Positions 18,481 through 27,900 of a stretch of DNA of 64,000 nt are shown here, piece by piece. The notes beneath the pieces were generated by a model. It did not search any database. It saw nothing but the letters and a program-made list of their open reading frames with translations, and was not told the DNA's origin. The stretch is taken from contig NZ_JASTWJ010000001.1 of assembly GCF_030499515.1 (NCBI RefSeq), forward strand, positions 4,568,001-4,632,000. Reading direction: 5' to 3'. Each line of letters starts with the position of its first letter. Position 1 is the first letter of the stretch. Source of the stretch: Streptomyces sp. DT2A-34. Lineage in GTDB: Bacteria; Actinomycetota; Actinomycetes; Streptomycetales; Streptomycetaceae. The translations under genes were made by a program, and so were the position numbers.

Positions 18481-19104
18481 GTGCCAAAGGCGTACGAAGT
18501 GATCGTGGACGACCTGCGACGCCCCCGCACCCCGATGCTCCGCGACAACCACCGGCACCAGTGGGAGAAGGACCGGGCGCGCCGCCCGCTCGCCACGCGG
18601 GCCGGGACCGGGGCCACGGAGCGCGACACCGGGCTTCAGATGCGGGACCTCGTCTTCCACGCGCGGTACCGGGAGGTCGCCGCACCCCCGGAACTGGCGG
18701 ACGCGTTCGGCGTGCCGGAGGGGACTCCGCTCCTGGAGCGCGTCTACCGGACGCGGTGCTCGGCCGAGAGCGCCCCGTTCAGCCTCGTGACCTCCTACCT
18801 CGTCCGCGCCATGATCGCCGCGAACCCCGCTCTTCTGGACGACTCCCACGAGCCCTGGCCGGGCGGCACCCAGAACCAGCTCCACACGGTCGGCATCGAG
18901 GTGGGCCGGGTCGAGGAGCGGGTCAGCGCGCGGCCGCCGACGCCTCGGCAGGCTTGGGAGCTGGGCCTGCCGCCGGGGGCGCCGGTGATCCTGCTGCGCA
19001 AGACGTCGTACGACATCACCGACCGCGTCGTGGAGATCTCCGAGGTCACGCTGCCCGGGGACCGCGCGGAATTGCTTTTCACCACTTCCCTGGAAAGGTG
19101 GTGA
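18481..19104 (+). CDS. UTRA-domain transcriptional regulator (GntR/HutC-like, HTH mostly missing)
   Basis: A 207-residue protein from GTG 18481. The body is a UTRA ligand-binding domain: LQMRDLVFHARYREVAAPPE, FGVPEGTPLLERVYRT, PWPGGTQNQLHTVGIEVGRV and a C-terminal AWELGLPPGAPVILLRKTSY. Full-length GntR/HutC proteins carry about 70 residues of winged helix first. Here only about 40 residues precede UTRA and they do not look like a GntR HTH. This short form is known in Streptomyces and may act as a sensor partner rather than a repressor. No clear ribosome-binding site is seen. The stop overlaps the glycosyltransferase start. Confidence 0.78.
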   Translation: MPKAYEVIVDDLRRPRTPMLRDNHRHQWEKDRARRPLATRAGTGATERDTGLQMRDLVFHARYREVAAPPELADAFGVPEGTPLLERVYRTRCSAESAPFSLVTSYLVRAMIAANPALLDDSHEPWPGGTQNQLHTVGIEVGRVEERVSARPPTPRQAWELGLPPGAPVILLRKTSYDITDRVVEISEVTLPGDRAELLFTTSLERW

Positions 19105-19871
19105 GTGCCGCGGTGGGTCGGCGCGTCATCATCGTCACGGCTGTCCATGGTCCCTCTGCGGCGTTCCTGCCGGACGCCCACAAGTCGCTGCGCGCACAGG
19201 AGTTGCCGGCGGGGTGGGAATGGCGGTGGGTGATCCAGGAGGACGGGAAGACGGACCAGGTCCGCCCGTACGTCCCCGATGACGCGCGCGTGACGTTCCG
19301 CCAGGGCCGGCCCGGGGGGCCCGGCGTGGCACGCACCATCGCGCTCGCGCACGCCGAGGGCGAGTACGTGAAGATCCTGGACGCCGACGACCAGCTCACG
19401 CCGGGTGCCCTCGCCCGTGACCTGGCGGTCCTCGAAGCCGACCGCACCATCGGCTGGACGACCTCCCGGGTCCTGGACCTCCTGCCGGACGGCACGACGG
19501 CCGGCTTCCCCGGCGACCCCGACGACGGGCCCGTCGAGCGAGGCACCGTACTCGACTTCTGGAAGGCGCACGACTTCCGCGCCCCGGTCCACCCCGCGAC
19601 CCTCTGCGTACGCCGGGACCTCCTGCTCGCCCTCGGCGGCTGGATGGCACTCCCCGCCTCCGAGGACACGGGCCTGCTGCTCGCCCTCAACTCCGTGAGC
19701 CGGGGCTGGTTCTCGGCGGAGGTGGGCCTCCTCTACCGCAAGTGGGAGGGCCAGGCCACCGGCCAGTCGGCCCACCTGGACCCCGCGGAACGAGCGGCAC
19801 GCATGGCAGTGGCGGAGGCCAGGGCACGGGCGCTGGGCTCCTTCGGCTGGGGGTATCCGCCGGGCCGGTGA
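19101..19871 (+). CDS. Family 2 glycosyltransferase
   Basis: A 256-residue GT-A fold protein: VIIVTAVHGPSAAFLPDAHK at the start, VARTIALAHAEGEYVKILDA leading to the metal-binding D-x-D (DADD, residues 94-97), and a C-terminal acceptor-side segment FRAPVHPATLCVRRDLLLAL. GTG 19101 overlaps the UTRA stop (GTGA); GTG 19098 or 19116 are alternatives. The 3' end of the gene (about the last 120 bp) is nearly identical to each unit of the tandem array that follows. The C-terminal tail YRKWEGQATGQSAHLDPAER to the stop is thus the ancestor of the repeat. The acceptor is unknown. Confidence 0.82.
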   Translation: MSAAVGRRVIIVTAVHGPSAAFLPDAHKSLRAQELPAGWEWRWVIQEDGKTDQVRPYVPDDARVTFRQGRPGGPGVARTIALAHAEGEYVKILDADDQLTPGALARDLAVLEADRTIGWTTSRVLDLLPDGTTAGFPGDPDDGPVERGTVLDFWKAHDFRAPVHPATLCVRRDLLLALGGWMALPASEDTGLLLALNSVSRGWFSAEVGLLYRKWEGQATGQSAHLDPAERAARMAVAEARARALGSFGWGYPPGR

Positions 19872-21071
19872 CCACCGCCACCCGGTGACGGAGCGGACCG
19901 AAAACCGACGGAACCCTGCGCACGCGCTCGGCGGACCCGCAGCAAGGACTGGGACGCGGAGGCCGGACTCTCCCACCGCAAACGGAAGGACCAGGCGACC
20001 AGCCCGCCGGCCCACCCGGACCCCGCGGAACGAGCGGCACGCATGGCAGTGGCGGAGGCCAGGGCACGGGCGCTGGGCTCCTTCGGCTGGGGGTATCCGC
20101 CGGGCCGGTGACCACCGCCACCCGGTGACGGAGCGGACCGAAAACCGACGGAACCCTGCGCACGCGCTCGGCGGACCCGCAGCAAGGACTGGGACGCGGA
20201 GGCCGGACTCTCCCACCGCAAACGGAAGGACCAGGCGACCAGCCCGCCGGCCCACCCGGACCCCGCGGAACGAGCGGCACGCATGGCAGTGGCGGAGGCC
20301 AGGGCACGGGCGCTGGGCTCCTTCGGCTGGGGGTATCCGCCGGGCCGGTGACCACCGCCACCCGGTGACGGAGCGGACCGAAAACCGACGGAACCCTGCG
20401 CACGCGCTCGGCGGACCCGCAGCAAGGACTGGGACGCGGAGGCCGGACTCTCCCACCGCAAACGGAAGGGCCAGGCGACCAGCCCGTCGGCCCACCTGGA
20501 CCCCGCGGAACGAGCGGCACGCATGGCAGTGGCGGAGGCCAGGGCACGGGCGCTGGGCTCCTTCGGCTGGGGGTATCCGCCGGGCCGGTGACCACCGCCA
20601 CCCGGTGACGGAGCGGACCGAAAACCGACGGAACCCTGCGCACGCGCTCGGCGGACCCGCAGCAAGGACTGGGACGCGGAGGCCGGACTCTCCCACCGCA
20701 AACGGAAGGACCAGGCGACCAGCCCGCCGGCCCACCCGGACCCCGCGGAACGAGCGGCACGCATGGCAGTGGCGGAGGCCAGGGCACGGGCGCTGGGCTC
20801 CTTCGGCTGGGGGTATCCGCCGGGCCGGTGACCACCGCCACCCGGTGACGGAGCGGACCGAAAACCGACGGAACCCTGCGCACGCGCTCGGCGGACCCGC
20901 AGCAAGGGCTGGGACGCGGAGGCCGGACTCTTCCACCGCAAACGGAAGGGCCAGGCGACCAGCCCGTCGGCCCACCTGGACCCCGCGGAACGAGCGGCAC
21001 GCATGGCAGTGGCGGAGGCCAGGGCACGGGCGCTGGGCTCCTTCGGCTGGGGGTATCCGCCGGGCCGGTGA
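19872..21071. repeat. Five 240-bp tandem units derived from the glycosyltransferase 3' end
   Basis: Units run 19872-20111, 20112-20351, 20352-20591, 20592-20831 and 20832-21071. Each ends with the same roughly 110 bp that end the glycosyltransferase gene, stop codon included. Units 1, 2 and 4 share one version (AGCCCGCCGG). Units 3 and 5 share another (AGCCCGTCGG) that is closer to the gene, and unit 5 is closest of all. Because 240 is a multiple of three, every frame stays open and long repetitive frames appear on both strands. None has a credible gene start except a minus-strand ATG at 21239. Degenerate short pieces of the unit continue to about 21115. Confidence 0.95.
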
Positions 21072-21307
21072 CCGCCGCCGCCCGGTGACGGAGAGGACCG
21101 CCGCTGCCCGGTGACGGCGATGGCCTGGGACGGGCACTTCTCGGCGGCCTCCCGTGCCTGCCGGTGGTCGGCGCTGTCCTCCCGGCCCGGTCCACTCGGC
21201 GGAGCCGCGGCAGAGGCCGGCGGCGATCCAGATGTTCATCCGCGCTCCCCTCGTGGACCGTGGTCGGGGTTGCGCGACTGGGCTGTCCGCCTACCGAACC
21301 CTCTTCG

Positions 21308-22537
21308 TCACTGGTCGAAGGACAGGTCGAGCATCCGGATCGCGTTGCCCCGCAGCAGTTTGTAGGCCACCTCGTCGGAGAGTCCGCCCACGTGCTCCGC
21401 GGCCACCCGCTTCGTGTCCGGCCAGGTCGAGTCGACGTGTGGGTAGTCCGTCTCGAAGGTCGCGTTGTCGACGCCGACCGTCTCGATGGCTTCGATGCCG
21501 TGCTTGTCGCGGAAGAAGCAGCAGAAGATCTGGCGGTAGTAGTACGTCGACGGGGGCTCCGGGATCAGGTCCTTCACGCCGCCCCAGGCCCGGTGCTCCT
21601 CCCAAACGTCGTCGGCGCGTTCGAGGGCGTACGGGATCCAGCCCATCTGGCCCTCGCTGTAGGCGAGTTTCAGCCGGGGGAACTTCACCAGGACCCCGGA
21701 GAAGAGGAAGTCCATCATCGACGCCATGGCGTTGTTGAAGGACAGGGACGCCTGGACGGCGGGCGGGGCGTCGGGGGACGCGGCCGGCATCTGGGAGGAG
21801 GAGCCGATGTGCATGTTGACGACCGTGCCGGTCTCCTCGCAGGCCGCGAAGAACGGGTCCCAGTAGCCGGAGTGGATGGAGGGCAGGCCCAGGTAGGTCG
21901 GGATCTCGCTGAACGTCACCGCGCGCACCCCGCGCGCCGCGTTGCGGTGGATCTCCGCGACCGCGAGGTCGATGTCCCACAGCGGGATGAGGCACAGCGG
22001 GATCAGCCGGCCGCCGCTGTCGCCGCACCACTCCTCGACCATCCAGTCGTTGTAGGCGCGCACGCAGGCCAGCCCGACCTCCTTGTCCTTGGCCTCGGCG
22101 AAGGTCTGGCCGCAGAAGCGGGGGAAGGTGGGGAAGCAGAGCGAGGCCTCGACGTGGTTGATGTCCATGTCCGCCAGCCGCGCCCTGGGGTCCCAGCAGC
22201 CGCGCCGCATCTGTTCGCGGGTGATGCCGTCCAACGTCATCTCGTCCCGGGAGAAGCCGACGGCCGCGATGATGCGCTTGTACGGGAAGAGGTCGCCCTC
22301 GTACTCCCACCAGTCGGTGATCTGGCCGTCCGGGTCCGTGGTGAACCGGTACTTCCCGCCGATGTACTCAAGGTCGCCGATCCCGGCGGTGAGGGGCTTC
22401 GGGCCCCGGTCCCGGTACTTGGCCGGGAGCCAGGTCTCGAAGAGGTGCGCGGGCTCGATCACGTGATCGTCCACGCTGATGACCTTGGGCAGATCCTTGG
22501 TGCTGCTGTCGGTGGTACTGCGGTTGGCGGTCGCCAC
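21308..22537 (-). CDS. Amidohydrolase family protein (Amidohydro_2, TIM-barrel hydrolase)
   Basis: A 409-residue metal-dependent hydrolase. GTG 22537 has AGGGGG eight bases upstream and is preferred to the longer frame. Motifs include VISVDDHVIEPAHLFETWLP at the start (D-x-H metal site), ARLADMDINHVEASLCFPTF, a barrel histidine in TVVNMHIGSSSQ and ATFETDYPHVDSTWPD near the C-terminus (last-strand aspartate). The family includes decarboxylases and hydrolases of the ACMSD-like superfamily. The substrate cannot be read from sequence. It is transcribed towards the tandem array, and divergently from trypco2 across about 230 bp. Confidence 0.88.
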   Translation of the reverse strand: MATANRSTTDSSTKDLPKVISVDDHVIEPAHLFETWLPAKYRDRGPKPLTAGIGDLEYIGGKYRFTTDPDGQITDWWEYEGDLFPYKRIIAAVGFSRDEMTLDGITREQMRRGCWDPRARLADMDINHVEASLCFPTFPRFCGQTFAEAKDKEVGLACVRAYNDWMVEEWCGDSGGRLIPLCLIPLWDIDLAVAEIHRNAARGVRAVTFSEIPTYLGLPSIHSGYWDPFFAACEETGTVVNMHIGSSSQMPAASPDAPPAVQASLSFNNAMASMMDFLFSGVLVKFPRLKLAYSEGQMGWIPYALERADDVWEEHRAWGGVKDLIPEPPSTYYYRQIFCCFFRDKHGIEAIETVGVDNATFETDYPHVDSTWPDTKRVAAEHVGGLSDEVAYKLLRGNAIRMLDLSFDQ

Positions 22538-22751
22538 GTCTGGCCCCCTAGTGCCTGCCTCGTGCCTGCCGGCGGACCGCCGGAATCCGAATCCCAAGCC
22601 GAATCCCGATCCGAATCTGACGGTCCATCAGATTTGTGGTTCACAGTAGGGGGCCGCCCCGGAGACGGCAAGGGGCCATCCGGTCAGCGGTGAGACGAGG
22701 CGAGTTCGCGAACGTCCGACGCGGGGGGCTGCCGGGTCCCGTGTGCGCCGC

Positions 22752-22763
22752 TACGATCCCCAA
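22752..22763 (+). promoter_or_regulatory. Leaderless-type promoter of the trypco2 gene
   Basis: TACGAT at 22752-22757 fits a Streptomyces -10 box. The GTG start lies six bases after it, so transcript and coding start coincide. This also decides the start at 22764 over the in-frame GTG at 22743. Confidence 0.55.
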
Positions 22764-23072
22764 GTGATCGAACTCGCAGAAATGATCCGGGAGTTGCGTC
22801 ACGAGCTGAACGCGGCGCTGGCGGACGGGTCGGCCGCACCGGTGCGCTTCGAGCTCGGGCCGGTGGAGATCGAGGCGACCGTCATGGTGGGACGCAGAGG
22901 CGGAGCGGCCGGGAAGGTGCGGTTCTGGGTCGTCGAGGCGGGCGGTGACGCACAGTCGGAGGCGTCTCGGACGCACCGGATCAGCCTCACCCTGGAGCCC
23001 AAACTGGTCGCGCCGGACGGAACGCGGCGCACTGTGCTGATCGCCGGGGACGAGGCCGACGCGGAACGCTGA
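22764..23072 (+). CDS. Trypco2 domain protein (trypsin co-occurring domain 2)
   Basis: A 102-residue protein: IELAEMIRELRHELNAALAD, then APVRFELGPVEIEATVMVGR, GKVRFWVVEAGGD and a final beta strand region HRISLTLEPKLVA. This matches the small trypco2 domain, named for its regular occurrence with trypsin-like proteases in NTPase-controlled conflict systems. It stands 76 bp before the EAD2-VMAP gene and shares the locus with the EAD2-trypsin at 31220-32290, which is the expected context. Its molecular role is unknown; a trypsin-binding adaptor is the published inference. Confidence 0.85.
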   Translation: MIELAEMIRELRHELNAALADGSAAPVRFELGPVEIEATVMVGRRGGAAGKVRFWVVEAGGDAQSEASRTHRISLTLEPKLVAPDGTRRTVLIAGDEADAER

Positions 23073-23148
23073 TCCGCGCCGCTTCGCGCCCCTGACGTGG
23101 CTGGAGTTGTGGCCGTACGCTGGGTCGACGACTGTCGGTAGGAACTCG

Positions 23149-24666
23149 ATGACGACTGGTGGCGATCGGGAGGTCACGGGGGTGGAAGGGCGCAGCCCTG
23201 CACGGGTTCGCAACGAGTTGATGGCCGAGGTCGTCGACGTACTCCAGGAATCGACCACCATGCGGCAGCCGACCAGCGCCGACCTGCTGGTGACCATGCT
23301 GAGCCAGGAACTGGGCTCGCCCGTGGACCCCCTGCGCAACGAGTCGCTGCGGCCGTGGCTGCTGCACCTCGTCGAGCAGTGCACCCAGATACCGGACGGG
23401 CTGCCGTGTCTGGTGCGCTGCCTGGGCTATGTCGAGCAGCAGTCCGTCGCCGTGACGACGCTGCGGCCCCTGGTGGACGAGTGGGAGGCCGTGGACTTCT
23501 TCGACGGCGCCGATCTGCTTCCCCTGCGGCACATACTCCGGGAGATGCGGTCGTCGTCCACCCTCGCGACCCTGGCGCGGCGGGCGAGCCGCTCACGCAC
23601 CCAGGAGCTTCCCCCGTGGTGCGACACGGGCTGGACGGTGTTCCTGCGGCTGGCCGGCGACAACTCCGGGGCGAAGGACCTGCCGGTGAGCATGGCGTTC
23701 CTGTCCCTGGCCGCCGACCACCTGATGGAGGACGGACAGGCGACGGCGGCCGAGGAGCTGCGCCGCTGGCTCCGCCGGCAGGCCCGCGCCTGGGAGCTGG
23801 AGGACAAGCTGGCGGAGTGGCAGCGCAGCGGCGTCGCCCAGCCGCCCCCTTCACTGGTACCGGCGTATCTGATGATCCAGTTCGAACCCGACGGTGTGGA
23901 TCCCGAGCGGTACTACCTCTCCCACTGGCGGCAGTCGGATGCGGAGGGCTGGCATCCGGTGCCCGGCGAGACGCTGCACCTGCACCGCGACCAGCTTCCC
24001 TCGGAGGTCGAGCTCCTCATCGAGCAGACCGAGGAACGCTGGTCGGACCTGCGTCAGCCGGTCGTGCTCGAGTTCATCCTTCCTTGGGAACTGCTCGGCG
24101 AGCCGGTCGAGTGGTGGCACAAGGAGTCGGACTCGGCCTCGCCGACACCGCTGGTGATGGACTACGCGGTGCTCGTGCGTTCGTTCGAGCGCCTGCGCAA
24201 GGCCGCCTGGCACCGGCCCTGGCACAACAAGTGGCGCCAGTTCAAGGAGCGGCCGGCCGACACCCACTCGCACTGGAACCGTCCGGGCCGCTCCCACTTC
24301 CATCTGGAGCGGGAGCTGAAGGAGGACGAGCAGGCGGTCTGTCTGGTACTCAGCGAACCGCCGGGCACCGACTCCCTGACCGGCCGTCAGGAGTACCTCG
24401 CCGGACTGCGGTCGGGCATACCGGCCATGCTCTGGCACCGCGGCGACTGTTCCGACCCCTCCTTCAAGGAGGCGGTGGCCGACATCGTGCAGGACCGGGG
24501 GCTGGCCGGTCTGCTGGAGCGGACCGGAAAATGGCGCAAGGAGGCTCTGGCCATGGGGCCGGAGGGCTGGGACAACCACGTGGGACGCCATCTTGCGATC
24601 CTGCTCGACGATCCGGAACGCAGACCCGGCCCTCCCGGGCCCGAACACCGGCCGGTGAAGCCGTGA
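23149..24666 (+). CDS. EAD2 - VMAP-C conflict-system protein
   Basis: A 505-residue protein. ATG 23149 has TAGGAA just upstream. Residues about 15-110 (ARVRNELMAEVVDVLQ, SLRPWLLHLVEQCTQIPDGL, LVRCLGYVEQQSVAVTTLRP) form an effector-associated domain 2, a helical adaptor-type domain. Residues about 240-490 carry the vWA-MoxR-associated protein C-domain, marked by VVLEFILPWELLGEPVEWWH, VLVRSFERLRKAAWHRPW and SGIPAMLWHRGDC. VMAP proteins occur in ternary systems with a NTPase partner and an EAD-tagged effector. The same EAD2 is present on the trypsin at 31220-32290, so a direct EAD2-EAD2 contact between the two is predicted. Confidence 0.88.
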   Translation: MTTGGDREVTGVEGRSPARVRNELMAEVVDVLQESTTMRQPTSADLLVTMLSQELGSPVDPLRNESLRPWLLHLVEQCTQIPDGLPCLVRCLGYVEQQSVAVTTLRPLVDEWEAVDFFDGADLLPLRHILREMRSSSTLATLARRASRSRTQELPPWCDTGWTVFLRLAGDNSGAKDLPVSMAFLSLAADHLMEDGQATAAEELRRWLRRQARAWELEDKLAEWQRSGVAQPPPSLVPAYLMIQFEPDGVDPERYYLSHWRQSDAEGWHPVPGETLHLHRDQLPSEVELLIEQTEERWSDLRQPVVLEFILPWELLGEPVEWWHKESDSASPTPLVMDYAVLVRSFERLRKAAWHRPWHNKWRQFKERPADTHSHWNRPGRSHFHLERELKEDEQAVCLVLSEPPGTDSLTGRQEYLAGLRSGIPAMLWHRGDCSDPSFKEAVADIVQDRGLAGLLERTGKWRKEALAMGPEGWDNHVGRHLAILLDDPERRPGPPGPEHRPVKP

Positions 24667-24978
24667 CCGGGGGCGGAGGCGGAGCACGGGTGGCACAGGT
24701 GGCACGGACCGCACGGACCGCACGGACCCAGGGTCCATCCACACGCGGCGAGAGGGGCTGCCCCGATATGCAGCAGCGTGCATCCGCTGGTCCGCGTCTG
24801 TTTCGCACCGGCTTCCCTGCCCCTGACGTGCCCATGCGCACACCCGGCGCGAGCCCCCGTACGCACTTGCTTCAGCAGTGCACGCACTGCAAGGCTTTGA
24901 CCGTGGATGTCACGCATGCCCGGGGTCTGCGCGGCTCCCCAGCACTCTCACCGTCACTTCGACGCCTTGAGAGCACCT
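24667..24978. other. 312-bp intergenic stretch without a gene
   Basis: It starts with short direct repeats (GGTGGCACA / GGTGGCACGG, then CGCACGGAC three times at about 24690-24730) and has several small open frames with no protein-like text. The STAND-TPR frame is open back to 24907, so part may be its N-terminal extension. Confidence 0.5.
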
Positions 24979-27900
24979 ATGCGTGACGACGATGGTCAGC
25001 GACCGGCACGGGCTGCGCGGGCACGTCGTGAGGCCGCGAGGGCCCTCGGACGGCTCGGGCGGCCGGACGGGCCGCGGCTCACGGAGGCGGTACTCCTCAT
25101 CGACACGCACCCGACGATGCGGGTGTGGGACCGTTCGGTCGACGAACTGGTCGACGAGCTGCGGCAGTCGGGGCGGTTCACCCGGGTGCGGGTGGTGCGC
25201 CTGCTCGGGACCGACGAGACGGACGCGGCGCGGGTGAGCACCGAGGAGCCACTCGCCCCCGCCTCCGCGGACCTGCGCCAAGTGGTGCTGGTCCTGACCG
25301 ACGCCCTGGCGGTCGGCTGGCGGCTGGGCGCCGTACAGCCGCTGCTGCGCGAGGCGGGGCGCAGGTGCCCCGTCGCCGTGGTGCAGCTGCTTCCGCAGCG
25401 GCTGTGGTTCCGTACCGGGCTGGACGTGCACCGGGTACGCATCCGCGCGCCGCACGCCTGGGCGGCCAACCGGGAATGGGACTGGGAGGGGCGCGAGGTC
25501 CCGGCCGGATTACCGGACGCCGAGGAGTCCGGATCCGAGGGCGACGCCGTGGTCGTACCCGTTCTCGCCCTGACCCACCGTTCGGCGGAGTCCCTGGTCC
25601 GGCTGGTGGCCGGGCCGGCGCCCGAATGGCGGGATCTGTCCGCCATCCAGGCACGGGAGTGGAAGCGCAGGCCCGACGCGGCCCGTGGCCTGCCCTGGGC
25701 GGAGGACGTGCCCGACCCGCACAGCACCGTGCCCGCCGCGGAACGGGTCTCCGACTTCAGAGCCGCGGCCAGCCCCACCGCGTTCATGCTCGCGACCCGG
25801 CTGGCCGCAGCGTCCCTGAGCCTGCCCGCCATCCGCACCGTCATGGAGAGCGCCCCGAACGCGGGCCCGGTGCATGTCTCCGAACTGCTGCTGAGCGGCC
25901 TGGTCCGGCCCACCCGGACGGAGAACGAGGGCCCGGCGGACGCGGCGTTCACCTTCGCCCCCAACACCCGCGAGGAACTGCTGGCGCTGGGCCGCCGCAG
26001 CGCGACCGCCCGGGTCCTGCACGACGTACGCGCGTTATTGGCCGCGGACCCCGCGACCCGCTCCCTGCTGCCCGACCCCACCGAGCCGCTCGACACCCTG
26101 GCGATGCCGCGCGTCAACCGCCGCAACATCGCGCTCCTCCGGGTGGAGCTGACCGCTTTGCGTGCTTTGTCCGGGCGTTATGGCCAGCGTGCCGCCATGT
26201 TGACGAGGGTGCTGAGCTGGCACGATCGGCGATACGCCGTCAGCCTGGAAAAACCCCCCCGTACGTCACCGGGAACCGCACCCCCCGGTTCGGCCCCGGC
26301 GGCGGTCGAACAGCGTCCTCAGTCCCGGCCCGCTTCTGAAGGAGCCTCTCAGATGTCGACAACACCCCAGCGCACCGTGGAGGAGGACCGGGCGACACGG
26401 CCGCGTGTCTGGGGGAACCTGCCGCCACGGAACCCGAACTTCACGGGTCGCGCCACCCTGCTGGAGCTGCTCGACCAGCGCCTGCGGGAAGGCACGACCA
26501 CGGTGCTGCCGGAAGCGATCCACGGCATGGGCGGCGTCGGCAAGACACAGCTCGCGATCGAGTACGCCTACCGACACCAGTCGGAGTACGACATCGTGTG
26601 GTGGATCCCCGCGGAGCGGCCGGGGCAGATCGGCCAGGCGCTGGTGGAACTGGCCCAGCGGCTGGGTCTGGTGACCACGACCGAGGCCAACATCGCCGGT
26701 CCCGCGGTCCGGGAGGCGCTGCGCGAGGGCCGGCCGTACTCCCGCTGGCTGCTCATCTTCGACAACGCCGACAACCCCGAGCAGGTCCGCCACTACTTCC
26801 CGCAGGGCGGCAACGGCACCATCCTCGTCACCTCCCGCAACCGGCGGTGGGGGCAGGTGGGCGGGTCCCTGGAAGTGGACGTGTTCACCCGGGAGGAGAG
26901 CACGGAGCTGCTGCGCCGCTCCGGGCCGCCCCTCCACGACGACGAGGCCGACGCGCTGGCCGAGGCGCTGGGCGATCTGCCGCTGGCCCTGGAACAGGCC
27001 GCCGCCTGGCGCGCCGAGACGGGCATGCCCGCCTCCGAGTATCTGCGGCTGTTCGAGAACAAGCGCATGGAACTGCTGGAAGTGGCCCCGCCGCCGGACT
27101 ACCAACTGCCGGTCGCCGCGGCCTGGAACGTCTCCCTGGACCACCTGGAGACCCGCAGCCCGGCCGCGCTGCGCCTGTTGCAGCTGTGCTCCTACTTCGC
27201 TCCCGACCCGATCTCCCGTTCCATCTTCTCGGGCCTCGGCAACAGCAGCATCTTCCCGGAGCTGGACGCCGCCCTGAACGACCCGATGAAACTCGCGCGC
27301 GCGATAAGGGAGGTGAACCGCTACTCCCTCGCCCGCATCGACCACCGTACGAACTCCATCGAAATGCACCGCCTGGTGCAGCTCGTCCTGAACAACCGCA
27401 TGACCTCCGAGGAGCAGTCCCGCATGCGCCATGGCGCCCACACCCTGATGGCCGCCGCCGACCCGAAGTCCCCGAACGACCCGGCGAGTTGGCCCCGCTA
27501 CGCGGAGCTCTACAGCCATGTCATCGCCGCGGAGGCGATCAAGTCCGACCAGCCGTGGGTGCGCCAGCTGGTCAGGAACATCGCCGAGTACCTCTACTAC
27601 TGGGGCGACCACGAGGTGTCGCTCGACTTCTCCGAGCAGGCGTGGGAGTCCTGGCTCACCATCTTCGGCGAGGAGGACCAGCAGACGCTGCTGATGGGGC
27701 AGTGGCTGTGCTTCACGTACTGGGTGGTGGGCCGGTTCGACGACGCCGGCCGGCTGGTCACCCACCTCCGGGAGGTCTACGAGCGCACCGCCCCCGCGGA
27801 GGGCGAGGACACCCGCGAGGACGCACTCGACGCCCTCCAGCTCGAAGCCGCCGTACGCCGGGTCGAGGGCAGGTTCACCACCGGCGCCGAGCTGGACAGG

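Noticed and set aside
19872..21071. CRISPR array
   Set aside because: Units are long, contiguous and carry no unique spacers; the same holds for the 203-bp, 12-bp and 6-bp arrays.
19885..21114. 409-residue plus-strand repetitive frame in the array
   Set aside because: An out-of-frame product of the repeated glycosyltransferase tail; no start signal and no protein-like composition.
18795..21239. 814-residue minus-strand frame through the 240-bp array, with a good AGGGGAG before its ATG at 21239
   Set aside because: It is open only because the repeat period is a multiple of three. It runs antisense through the glycosyltransferase and UTRA genes, and the text is Arg/Pro/Ala low-complexity. The ribosome-binding site may belong to a lost small gene.
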